Assembly (NCBI RefSeq): GCF_009912395.1
Contig: NZ_WNDO01000009.1
Coordinates: forward strand, 62,001 to 126,000
Origin: Luteibacter sp.
GTDB lineage: Bacteria > Pseudomonadota > Gammaproteobacteria > Xanthomonadales > Rhodanobacteraceae
Length of the DNA: 64,000 nucleotides
Reading direction: 5' to 3'
Numbering within the stretch: position 1 is the stretch's first letter; every line of letters starts with the position of its first letter. The notes below the pieces were generated by a model that saw only the letters and a list, made by a program, of their open reading frames with translations, was not told where the DNA came from and did no database searches. Position numbers and translations under genes: made by a program. Below are positions 51,601 through 59,342 of this stretch, in pieces.

Positions 51601-51663
51601 GAGCGCGCTTGCGCGCGATGGGTGCTCGCGGCAACCCGGCATCGCGCGCAAGCGCGCTCCTAC
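51597..51663. repeat. REP pair overlapping the cca stop codon
   Basis: A plus REP starting inside the cca stop codon and a minus REP, separated by a spacer of about 20 bases with GGTGCTCGCGGCAA, which is similar to the inverted spacer at 22041-22062. Confidence 0.87.
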
Positions 51664-51711
51664 AAGAGCTACCTGGGCTTTGGTCGCGACGTGCCATGGC
51701 GACCACCCGAC

Positions 51712-52767
51712 TCAATCGTCGCCGTGCGACCAGCCGCCTCGGCGCGGCTTGCCCGGGGGCTTCGGGCCGCCCTTTCGGCGCAGCTTCGCCTCGAGCGTCG
51801 CCGCCTGTTCCTCGCGCTCGTCGTGCAGCTTCAGGTAGTTGCGCCAGCGCTGCATGGACAGTTCGCCAGACGCCAGCGCGGCCTGGATCGCGCAACCGGG
51901 CTCGTTGCCGTGCCCGCAATCGGCGAAACGGCACTGCGCGGCCAGCGCCTCGATGTCCGCGAAGAGATCGAGGTTTTCCTCGCCGGTGAGCTTCAGCTCA
52001 CGCATGCCCGGCGTATCGATCAGGCAACCGCCGGTCGGCAGGCTGAGCAAGGCACGATGCGTGGTGGTGTGGCGACCGCGGCTGTCGTGCGAACGCACGG
52101 CGCTGGTGGCCATGCGCTCCTCGCCCAGCAGCGTATTGGTCAAGGTGGACTTGCCCGCGCCCGACGACCCGACCAGCACCGCGCTGGAACCCGGACCCAA
52201 GTAGGGCTCCAGCAACGCGACGGTGGAGGAATCCTTGCCATTGATCGCATGCACCGCCGCCTCGGCAGGCAGGCGCGCGCGCAATGCGTCTACGGCCGCG
52301 TCGACATCGACGCCCGTATCCGCCTTGCTCAACAGCACCACGGGACGTGCGCCTGACCCCTCGACCAGGGTCAGGTAACGCTCGATGCGCGCCGGGTTGA
52401 AGTCGCCATCGAGTCCGGTGAGCACCAACACGTAGTCGATGTTGGTGGCGATGATCTGCCGTTCGTAGCGCTCGCCGGCCGCCGCGCGGGTCAGCACGCT
52501 GCGCCGGGGAAGTACCGCTTCGATCACCGGATGCGAGGCGTGGTCCAGGAAGACGAAGTCGCCGACGGCGGGGCGCAGCGACGGATCGAGTCCTCGCTTG
52601 AGGAACTGGCCGGCCGGCTGCGCGTTGAACGCGGACGCGCCGTCGTGCACCTCGTAGCCGGCGCGATGCTGCGCCACCACGCGGGCGAGTCGGCGTGGAT
52701 CGTCGGGCAAGGCGGGCTCGCGCCAGCCGATTCGGCGCAGGCGCGCCAGGTCCGCAGGGTCGGTCAT
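51712..52767 (-). CDS. rsgA: Small ribosomal subunit biogenesis GTPase RsgA
   Basis: A 351-residue circularly permuted GTPase that acts late in 30S maturation. Order of motifs is G4 LLSKADTG, G1 GSSGAGKSTLTN, G3 DTPGMRELKL, then a zinc-binding knuckle CRFADCGHGNEPGC. An OB-fold domain precedes them. The frame opens at 52899, but the ATG at 52767 gives the normal length. It is divergent from the aminotransferase gene. Confidence 0.95.
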   Translation of the reverse strand: MTDPADLARLRRIGWREPALPDDPRRLARVVAQHRAGYEVHDGASAFNAQPAGQFLKRGLDPSLRPAVGDFVFLDHASHPVIEAVLPRRSVLTRAAAGERYERQIIATNIDYVLVLTGLDGDFNPARIERYLTLVEGSGARPVVLLSKADTGVDVDAAVDALRARLPAEAAVHAINGKDSSTVALLEPYLGPGSSAVLVGSSGAGKSTLTNTLLGEERMATSAVRSHDSRGRHTTTHRALLSLPTGGCLIDTPGMRELKLTGEENLDLFADIEALAAQCRFADCGHGNEPGCAIQAALASGELSMQRWRNYLKLHDEREEQAATLEAKLRRKGGPKPPGKPRRGGWSHGDD

Positions 52768-52885
52768 GGCCGCGATTATGCCCGCTCGGCGACCGAATTC
52801 CGCCTCGCGACACCACGGCGACGCTGATAGGATCGGGACAGACCGCCGGGAAAGGGCCTGGCGGTACCTACCGGAAGTCCGTGAC

Positions 52886-54130
52886 GTGTCCTCGATCAAG
52901 CCCAGTGCGCACCTGGCGGAAGTGCGCTATGAAATCCGCGGCGCCCTCACCCGACGCGCGCGCGAACTGGAGGCCGCCGGCCGGCCGATCATCAAGCTCA
53001 ACATCGGCAACCCGGGCCGCTACGGGTTCACCACCCCGACGCACCTGCGCGAAGCCATCGCCAGCCACCTGGTCGACAGCGAGGCCTACGGCCACGAGCA
53101 GGGCCTGGAAGAAGCCCGCGAGGCCATCGTCACCCAGCAGCGCGCCCGCGGCGCCTTCGGCGTGGACGTGGAACGGGTGTTCATCGGCAACGGCGTCAGC
53201 GAGCTGATCGACCTGTCCCTGCGCGCCCTGCTCCAGCCAGGCGAGGAAGTACTGCTACCCAGCCCGGACTATCCGCTGTGGAGCGCGGCGACGATCCTCA
53301 ACAACGGCCATCCGCGCTACTACCGCTGCCTCGCCGAGAACGGCCACCTGCCAGACCCGGACGAAATGGAATCCCTGATCGGCCCGCGCACCCGCGCGCT
53401 GGTGCTGATCAACCCGAACAACCCCACCGGCGCCGTCTATCCGAAGGCGCTGCTGGAGCGCATCGTCGCCGTGGCCCGCAAGCACAACCTGCTGCTGCTC
53501 TGCGACGAGATCTACGACGAGATCCTCTACGACGGCACGCCGTTCCAGCCGCTCGCCGCCGTCGCCGGCGACCATCCCTGCGTGAGCTTCGGCGGCCTGT
53601 CCAAGGTGCATCGCGCCTGCGGCTACCGCGTCGGCTGGATGAGCCTGTCCGGCGATGCGAAGCGCACGGCCGAGTATCGCGACGCGCTCCAGTTGCTGGC
53701 CGCGCTGCGCCTGTGCGCCAACGTCACCGCACAGTGGGCGGTGAAACCCGCGCTGCTCGACAAGCCCACCATCGTCGACCTCACCTCGCCGGGCGGCCGC
53801 CTGCACGAGGCGCGCCGTCTGATCCTCGATCAGGTGAAGGCCAGCCCGTACTTCGACGTGGTCGCACCCGGTGGGGCCATCTACGCCTTCCCCTGGATCC
53901 GCGCCGACGCGGTGCCGCACTTCGACGACACCGCGTTCGCCCTGCGCCTGCTGGACGAAGAGAACGTGCTGGTCGTGCCGGGCACGAGCTTCAACCTGCC
54001 GGCCAGCCGCCACCTGCGTCTCACCCTGCTGCCCGAACTGTCCCAGCTGAGCGAAGTATTCGCCCGCATGGACCGCGTGCTGGGTCGCATGGTGGCCGAC
54101 AGCCGTCCGCTCGCCAGCGCGGTCGCCTGA
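52886..54130 (+). CDS. Pyridoxal-phosphate aminotransferase (AlaA-like)
   Basis: A 414-residue fold-type I class I/II aminotransferase. It shows LNIGNPGRYGF, VFIGNGVSELIDLSL, LINPNNPTGAVYP, LLLCDEIYDEILYDG, the PLP-binding lysine in SFGGLSKVHRACGYRVGW and the distal arginine in HLRLTLLPE. The pattern matches the AlaA alanine/glutamate-pyruvate aminotransferase group. A GTG at 52886 (MSSIKPSAHLAEV) gives the expected N-terminus; upstream in-frame starts would overlap rsgA. The next gene follows after 3 bases. Confidence 0.9.
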   Translation: MSSIKPSAHLAEVRYEIRGALTRRARELEAAGRPIIKLNIGNPGRYGFTTPTHLREAIASHLVDSEAYGHEQGLEEAREAIVTQQRARGAFGVDVERVFIGNGVSELIDLSLRALLQPGEEVLLPSPDYPLWSAATILNNGHPRYYRCLAENGHLPDPDEMESLIGPRTRALVLINPNNPTGAVYPKALLERIVAVARKHNLLLLCDEIYDEILYDGTPFQPLAAVAGDHPCVSFGGLSKVHRACGYRVGWMSLSGDAKRTAEYRDALQLLAALRLCANVTAQWAVKPALLDKPTIVDLTSPGGRLHEARRLILDQVKASPYFDVVAPGGAIYAFPWIRADAVPHFDDTAFALRLLDEENVLVVPGTSFNLPASRHLRLTLLPELSQLSEVFARMDRVLGRMVADSRPLASAVA

Positions 54131-54133
54131 TCC

Positions 54134-54754
54134 ATGGCGGCACCGACCTTCCTCGCCCTGGGCGATTCGTACACCATCGGCGAGGGCGTTCCGGAAGCCG
54201 GTCGCTGGCCGGTGCAACTCGTCGCCCGGCTGCATGCCGAGGGCGTGGTGGTGGGCGATCCGCGCATCGTGGCGACCACCGGCTGGACCACCGACGAACT
54301 GTCGGCGGCGATGGACCAGGCCCATCTGCATCCCGGCCATGGCCTGGTGACGCTGCTGATCGGCGTCAACAACCAATACCGGGGCCGCCCGGCCACGGAA
54401 TATCGCGAACAGTTCCTTGCCCTGCTCCAGCGCGCCATCGGCCTTGCCGGCGACGCGCGACGCGTGGTCGTGGTGTCGATCCCCGACTGGGGCGTCACCG
54501 CCTTCGCCGAGGGCCGCGACCGCACGGCGATCGGTCGGGACATCGATACGTTCAACGCCATCGCGAAGGACGAGACCCTGCGCGCCCATGCACGCTGGGC
54601 CGACGTGACGCCGGCCTCGCGCGAAGCCGGCGCCAAGCACGACATGCTGGTGGACGATGGCCTGCACCCTTCGGCGAAGCAGTATGGGCGCTGGGTCGAC
54701 GTCATCCTCCCGGAGGCCCGGGCGGCGTTGCGGGAGTTGCCGTCGTCTCGTTAG
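54134..54754 (+). CDS. SGNH/GDSL hydrolase
   Basis: A 206-residue SGNH-fold hydrolase. Block I is FLALGDSYTIGEG (nucleophile Ser), block III contains LLIGVNNQYRG (oxyanion Asn) and block V is DDGLHPSAKQYG (Asp and His). No signal peptide. It probably acts on a lipid, ester or glycan; the substrate is unknown. It begins 3 bases after the aminotransferase gene, so the two are co-transcribed. Confidence 0.9.
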   Translation: MAAPTFLALGDSYTIGEGVPEAGRWPVQLVARLHAEGVVVGDPRIVATTGWTTDELSAAMDQAHLHPGHGLVTLLIGVNNQYRGRPATEYREQFLALLQRAIGLAGDARRVVVVSIPDWGVTAFAEGRDRTAIGRDIDTFNAIAKDETLRAHARWADVTPASREAGAKHDMLVDDGLHPSAKQYGRWVDVILPEARAALRELPSSR

Positions 54755-54761
54755 CGCCGGG

Positions 54762-54786
54762 GTCGCGCGCAAGCGCGCTCCTACAG
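54762..54786 (-). repeat. REP element (single)
   Basis: One minus-orientation REP immediately after the SGNH hydrolase gene. Confidence 0.8.
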
Positions 54787-54919
54787 CGGCTTCCGCAAGC
54801 CGGGCTCATCAGCTGAAACATGGGCTTATCGCCGAAACCTCATTGAAACACCCTCGCCACGGCCCGGTTACCTCCCGGGCCGATACTGGTTTCCCGGGAC
54901 AGCCCCGGAAACCGACGCC

Positions 54920-55789
54920 ATGGCCAAGCTCACCTGCCGCAGCGCCTTCATCTCCGACGTGCACCTTGGCACGCCTGACTGCAAGGCCGCCTATCTTCTC
55001 GACTTCCTCCGTCACCTGGATTGCGAGCGCCTGTACCTCGTCGGCGACATCGTCGACCTGGAAGCCCTGGCGAAGCGCCACTGGTGGCATCCGGACCACA
55101 GCGCCGTGATCGCGGAACTGGTCGCCATCGCCGCGCGCGGCGTCGAGGTGATCTACATTCCCGGCAACCACGACTTCCAGATGCGCGGCATGGCGGGTTC
55201 CACCATCGCCGGCATCCGTGTCGAACTGGACGCCCTGCACGAAGGCGCCGACGGCCGCCGCTACCGGGTGAGCCACGGCGACGAATTCGATCCGGAGCAC
55301 ATCGGCAAGCGCTGGCTCACCGTGCTGGGCGACGCCATGCACCGGGTGATCTGCTGGGCCAACCGGCGCATGCATGCGGTGCGCCGCCGCCTCGACATGC
55401 CCTACCTGCCGCTGTCGATCATCATCAAGTCACACATCCGCCTCGCCATGGAGTACATCCGCGGCTACGAGCAGCGGGTGGCGAAGGATGCGAAGGAACG
55501 CGGCCTCGACGGGCATATCTGTGGCCATATCCACTTCGGCCACATGCGCCCCATCGACGACATCCTGTACCTCAACGACGGCGACTGGGTGGAGCACTGC
55601 ACCGCGCTGGTCGAGGATTTCACCGGGGCCATGGAGCTGATCCACTGGACCGAGCGCTACACCCCGCTGGGCCGGGCCAGCCGCGAGACGGTGCTGCCCT
55701 CCCCCGAGGCGGTGTTGAGCTTCGCTCCGCTGGCGGACTGCCGGGCCGACCTTTCTGGCCTCCGCGCCGAGGTGTCGGTAGCGGGTTGA
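54920..55789 (+). CDS. LpxH-like metallophosphoesterase
   Basis: A 289-residue calcineurin-type phosphoesterase with the metal sites SDVHLGTPDCKA, VGDIVDLEALAKRHWW, GNHDFQMRG, SHGDEFDPEH and GHIHFGHM. It resembles the UDP-2,3-diacylglucosamine diphosphatase group, but it is longer than classical LpxH (about 240) because of a C-terminal extension of about 45 residues. A different phospho-substrate is possible. Stands between the SGNH and glutaredoxin-fusion genes. Confidence 0.85.
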   Translation: MAKLTCRSAFISDVHLGTPDCKAAYLLDFLRHLDCERLYLVGDIVDLEALAKRHWWHPDHSAVIAELVAIAARGVEVIYIPGNHDFQMRGMAGSTIAGIRVELDALHEGADGRRYRVSHGDEFDPEHIGKRWLTVLGDAMHRVICWANRRMHAVRRRLDMPYLPLSIIIKSHIRLAMEYIRGYEQRVAKDAKERGLDGHICGHIHFGHMRPIDDILYLNDGDWVEHCTALVEDFTGAMELIHWTERYTPLGRASRETVLPSPEAVLSFAPLADCRADLSGLRAEVSVAG

Positions 55790-55848
55790 AACGGACAGGG
55801 GCGCGCCCATGTAAAATGGGTTCTTTCCCCCTTCCGCGGTGACCCTCC

Positions 55849-56772
55849 ATGGCCCTTGATACCCCCACCCGCGAGCGCATCGAAGCCCTGCTCGCCCAGC
55901 ACGAGGTCGTGCTGTTCATGAAGGGCACGCGCCAGCAGCCGATGTGCGGCTTTTCCGCCGCCGCCACCAACACGCTCAACGACGTGGTCGACCAGTACCA
56001 CACCGTGAACGTGCTGGAAGACCCGGAAATCCGCGAGGGCATCAAGGAGTACGGCCAGTGGCCGACGATTCCGCAGCTCTATGTGAAGGGCGAACTGGTC
56101 GGTGGCTCGGACATCATTCGCCAGCTCTACACCAGCGGTGAGCTGTACACCCTGTTCGGTTCGACCCCGCCGGATCGCACCCCGCCGGAGATCACCATCA
56201 CCGAGAAGGCCGCCGAGGCTATCCGTGGCGGCATGGCCAACGCCGACGGCATGGCCCTGCACCTGGAAATTGGCCCCGACCACAGCGCCGGCTTCCAGCT
56301 CGCTCCGGCCGGCGATTTCGACATCGTCACCGTCGCCAACGGTATCGAAGTGCATTTCGATCCGGGCAGCGCCCAGCGCGCCAAGGGCATCGTGATCGAC
56401 TGGGTGACCACGGTGCAGGGCGAAGGCCTCAGCCTGAAGTTCCCGGGCGCGGTCGAGATCGGCACGCTCTCGGTGCACCAGCTGAAGGACCGCCTCACCG
56501 CCGGCGACATCGTGCTCGTGGACGTGCGTCCGTCGCACGGCCGCGCCGTGGCCGCCCCGCTGGCCGGCGCGCGCATCCTTGAAGACGAAGGCTACGAGGC
56601 CCTGGCCTCGCTGCCGAAGGACACGCCGATCGCCTTCATCTGCCACCACGGCATCTCCAGCCGCGCGGCAGCCGAGCGCTTCGCCGCGCACGGCTTCACC
56701 AGCCTCTTCAATGTCGAAGGCGGCATGGACGCGTGGGCACGCGAAGTCGACCCGACCGTTCCGCGTTACTGA
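55849..56772 (+). CDS. Monothiol glutaredoxin - A-type - rhodanese fusion
   Basis: A 307-residue three-domain protein. Residues 1-105 are a CGFS monothiol glutaredoxin (active site PMCGFSAA, Cys33; WPTIPQLYVKGELVGGSD). Residues 110-190 look like an A-type iron-sulfur carrier fold (PPEITITEKAAEAIRGGMA, GIEVHFDP), but the three cluster cysteines of IscA-like proteins are missing. Residues 200-307 are a rhodanese with the active loop ICHHGISSRAAAERF. CGFS glutaredoxins carry [2Fe-2S] clusters; the rhodanese may supply sulfur. This combination is known in Xanthomonadales and related groups. Confidence 0.88.
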   Translation: MALDTPTRERIEALLAQHEVVLFMKGTRQQPMCGFSAAATNTLNDVVDQYHTVNVLEDPEIREGIKEYGQWPTIPQLYVKGELVGGSDIIRQLYTSGELYTLFGSTPPDRTPPEITITEKAAEAIRGGMANADGMALHLEIGPDHSAGFQLAPAGDFDIVTVANGIEVHFDPGSAQRAKGIVIDWVTTVQGEGLSLKFPGAVEIGTLSVHQLKDRLTAGDIVLVDVRPSHGRAVAAPLAGARILEDEGYEALASLPKDTPIAFICHHGISSRAAAERFAAHGFTSLFNVEGGMDAWAREVDPTVPRY

Positions 56773-56803
56773 GAAAAAAACGACGCCCAGGGCGCCGTTT
56801 CCC
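56772..56803 (+). terminator. Terminator-like hairpin after the glutaredoxin fusion
   Basis: AACG-A-CGCC-CAG-GGCG-C-CGTTT, a stem with one mismatch just past the stop, followed by a short T-tract and then a REP. Confidence 0.45.
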
Positions 56804-56804
56804 T

Positions 56805-56955
56805 GTAGGAGCGCGCTTGCGCGCGAACCCTCAGGGCAGCCATAGCGAATGAGGCCTTGCGTTGATCTGGCGAGCTGTAACAGCTCGCTTGATCATCGCG
56901 AGGCTTCATCGTTTTAAAGGATCCGTTGAGGGTTCGCGCGCAAGCGCGCTCCTAC
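56805..56955. repeat. REPIN: inverted REPs with a palindromic spacer
   Basis: The 29 bases at 56805-56833 are the exact reverse complement of 56927-56955. The spacer between them has its own palindrome, GCGAGCTG-TAA-CAGCTCGC (56860-56890 region). The right arm lies inside the open frame of the acyltransferase. Confidence 0.85.
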
Positions 56956-58081
56956 AAAAACGGTGCCCGGGTTTCGTTGGCGCTCCTACAGGAGCATGAC
57001 GGTCGCGCCAGCTTAGGAAGGGGCGCTCTACCGCGTAATGGAGCACGGCGCCGCCGGCCAGGGTTGCCGCGGCGAAGATCGCGAAGCGGACGAAGCGATG
57101 GTCGTCCAGCGAGTCGCCGATGGCGGTGTCCACGAGCGTGAACACGCCTTTGTGGCTCAGGTAGAGACTGTACGAAGCGCGGGCCAGCCAACCTGCGCCG
57201 GGGATGCGAAGACGACCGAGCCGCGTCGGCCCGGAGGCTGCGGTGACGAACATCGCCATCGACAGCGCCACGAGCGGATAGCCCAGCACGCATGGCCAGA
57301 AATCGACACGGGCGCCATCGAACAGCACGATGGACGCCCCGAGGCAGGCCAAGCCACCGACCAGGATCTTGCCGGCGTGGGCATGCATCCGGGCCATCAT
57401 CGTCGGGCGGTAGACCGTGATCGCCGCGATCAGCACACCAGCCAACAGACCGTCGCAACGCGACCATGTCGGGTAATACAGGTAGCGCAGGTACGGCAGC
57501 CCCGGCCTGCCACCGGCCTTGACGATCGGCTCGATGTAGTGCCACCAAAGCCCCGCACGCAACGCAATGCCACCGATCAGCATGAACGTGCAGACGGCGA
57601 CGAACGCCCGTACCGAGGATCGCCGCGACAGCAGCAACGCCAGGAACGGGAAGACGAGATAGAACTGCTCCTCAACGCAGAGCGACCAGACATGCGAGAA
57701 GGCGTAGTTGTCGCCGTTGTCGTAAAGCAGGTTGAACGTGAAGGTCGGGAACTGCCATAGCGGCTGCATGCCTTGCGTTTCGCGCCACGCAGGCCAGAAG
57801 GCGTAAAGCGTCAGCACGACGAAGAACGCAGGCAGGATGCGGATCGCTCGCCGCTTATAAAAGGCAGGGAAATCGACGCTTCCCGTCCGCTGCAACGATG
57901 CCAGCACCTGGCGGCCGATCAGGAAGCCGCTAAGCACGAAGAACAGGTCCACACCCATCCAGCCCGAGCGTTCGAGTTGACCGAAGCCTTCGCCGAGCCC
58001 GCCGACGAGATAGCTATGGAAAAGCATCACCCACGCGATGGCGATGGCGCGCAGGGTGTCGAGGCCGGGCTGACGATCCAT
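56906..58081 (-). CDS. Acyltransferase family 3 membrane protein, 3' end in a REP
   Basis: A 391-residue membrane acyltransferase of the OafA/OatA type with about ten hydrophobic segments. The catalytic histidine is in WVMLFHSYLVGG; GVDLFFVLSGFLIG and FYKRRAIRILPAFFVVL are family signatures. Such enzymes O-acylate surface or envelope glycans. The ATG at 58081 starts MDRQPGLDTLRAIA. The last 17 residues (CRSALAREPSTDPLKR at the end) are REP translated in frame, so the natural stop has been replaced or overrun. Confidence 0.87.
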   Translation of the reverse strand: MDRQPGLDTLRAIAIAWVMLFHSYLVGGLGEGFGQLERSGWMGVDLFFVLSGFLIGRQVLASLQRTGSVDFPAFYKRRAIRILPAFFVVLTLYAFWPAWRETQGMQPLWQFPTFTFNLLYDNGDNYAFSHVWSLCVEEQFYLVFPFLALLLSRRSSVRAFVAVCTFMLIGGIALRAGLWWHYIEPIVKAGGRPGLPYLRYLYYPTWSRCDGLLAGVLIAAITVYRPTMMARMHAHAGKILVGGLACLGASIVLFDGARVDFWPCVLGYPLVALSMAMFVTAASGPTRLGRLRIPGAGWLARASYSLYLSHKGVFTLVDTAIGDSLDDHRFVRFAIFAAATLAGGAVLHYAVERPFLSWRDRHAPVGAPTKPGHRFCRSALAREPSTDPLKR

Positions 58082-58166
58082 GGAACGTCCTTGGGATGGA
58101 TCATGGAAATCTGGGCCGCGCCGATGACGCGGCCGGGGTGGAAAGATGGCCAAACGCGGGCGACCG

Positions 58167-58646
58167 TCAGAAGTTGCTGGAATAGAGCATCGCGACGATC
58201 TTCCAGCCATCATCGGTACGCAGCATCTGCCAGGTTTCGGCGCCGTGGTTGTTGACCTTGCCGTCGCTGACGAACTCGAAATCGAAGTACACGGTGGCGA
58301 CGCTGCCATCGGTATGGATACGCACATCGTGGAAGCGCTCCTCGATGGCGCCACCCGGCTTGCCCACGTAGTCGGCGAATTGCTGCCAGGTGCCCTGCTT
58401 GTAGCGCGGGACCGGCTTATCGGGGTGCTCCTTGCGCACCTTGTCCAGGGAGGCCTGGCCCAGCGTGGTGTACCAGGCCGTGCTGTCGGCCACGAAGAGC
58501 GAGCCCAGCGTCTTGGCATCGTGCGCCTTGAGCGACGTCTGGAAGGTCTCGACGACCTTGCGGATGTCCGCTTCGGCGGCCTCGTCGGCGAGGATCGGCA
58601 GCGGCAGTAGAAGGGCGACGGCGAGCAGGTAGCGACGAAGGTTCAT
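58167..58646 (-). CDS. Secreted SnoaL/DUF4440-like protein
   Basis: A 159-residue exported protein with a signal peptide (ending PILADEA) and an NTF2-like fold: VVETFQTSLKAHDAKTLGSLF, a central VYFDFEFVSDGKVNNHGAETW and a final DDGWKIVAMLYSSNF. NTF2-like proteins bind small ligands or act as isomerases; the function here is unknown. The start at 58646 is chosen because it starts the signal peptide; a longer frame is open. Confidence 0.82.
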   Translation of the reverse strand: MNLRRYLLAVALLLPLPILADEAAEADIRKVVETFQTSLKAHDAKTLGSLFVADSTAWYTTLGQASLDKVRKEHPDKPVPRYKQGTWQQFADYVGKPGGAIEERFHDVRIHTDGSVATVYFDFEFVSDGKVNNHGAETWQMLRTDDGWKIVAMLYSSNF

Positions 58647-58749
58647 GGGAAGACTCCGTTGACCAAGGGAGCCCAAGAACACCAAAGCGAAGGCCCGCCG
58701 CATAGCAGGATGCGGCGGGCCGTGGTCGTCCAGCGATGAACCGGTGGCG

Positions 58750-59241
58750 TTAGAGGCAGCCCACCAGGCCGTCGTAGATCGATGCACGCGACATCGGCAG
58801 CTTGCCATCAAGCGGTGTCTCGCCTTCGAGGAGCGCATAGAAGGCATCCACCGGCGTGTCCTTGGCGAGCGGCAGCTTGCACTTGTAGAGCTTGGCGGCG
58901 ACCTGCACGGCGCCGGTCTTGCCGTTCACCCCGGCATGGCTGCCGGAGAAGGTCCACACACACTGCTTGACGGTGCTCTTGGTGGCATCGACCGAACAGC
59001 GCAGCTGCAGCGGACGGAGGTTGGCGTACTCGCCTTCGCAGAAGGTGTCGCCACAGACCTTGTCGAAGGCCGCGTTGAGGCGGACCTCGGCGTTGAAGAA
59101 ACGATCCATGCCCGCTTCAGAAGCCGGCCAGTCGATGACGTCGACGTAGCGGGCAGGCGCGGGGACCGGGGTCGGCGCGGTTTGTGCGAAGGCGGTGGCG
59201 GAAACGGCGAACAGGGCGGCGACGAGAGTGCTTCGAACCAT
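58750..59241 (-). CDS. Secreted hypothetical protein with conserved cysteines
   Basis: A 163-residue exported protein: signal peptide (cleavage near TAFAQT), then a mature part with cysteines in DKVCGDTFCEGEYANL, LRCSVD, VKQCVWTFSGSH, YKCKLPL and a terminal GLVGCL, so up to three disulfides are likely. No known domain is recognised. The folded mature part and the DsbA-like pair elsewhere in the window are consistent with a periplasmic protein. Confidence 0.75.
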   Translation of the reverse strand: MVRSTLVAALFAVSATAFAQTAPTPVPAPARYVDVIDWPASEAGMDRFFNAEVRLNAAFDKVCGDTFCEGEYANLRPLQLRCSVDATKSTVKQCVWTFSGSHAGVNGKTGAVQVAAKLYKCKLPLAKDTPVDAFYALLEGETPLDGKLPMSRASIYDGLVGCL

Positions 59242-59342
59242 GATGTGGCTCCTTTGTTGTGGAGCCGCTATCTCACCGTCTGCGGCGCCACGGGTCTGTC
59301 CCGTGGCGCCGAAAGCATCGTGTAGTCGCTAGGCGCCCCGGC

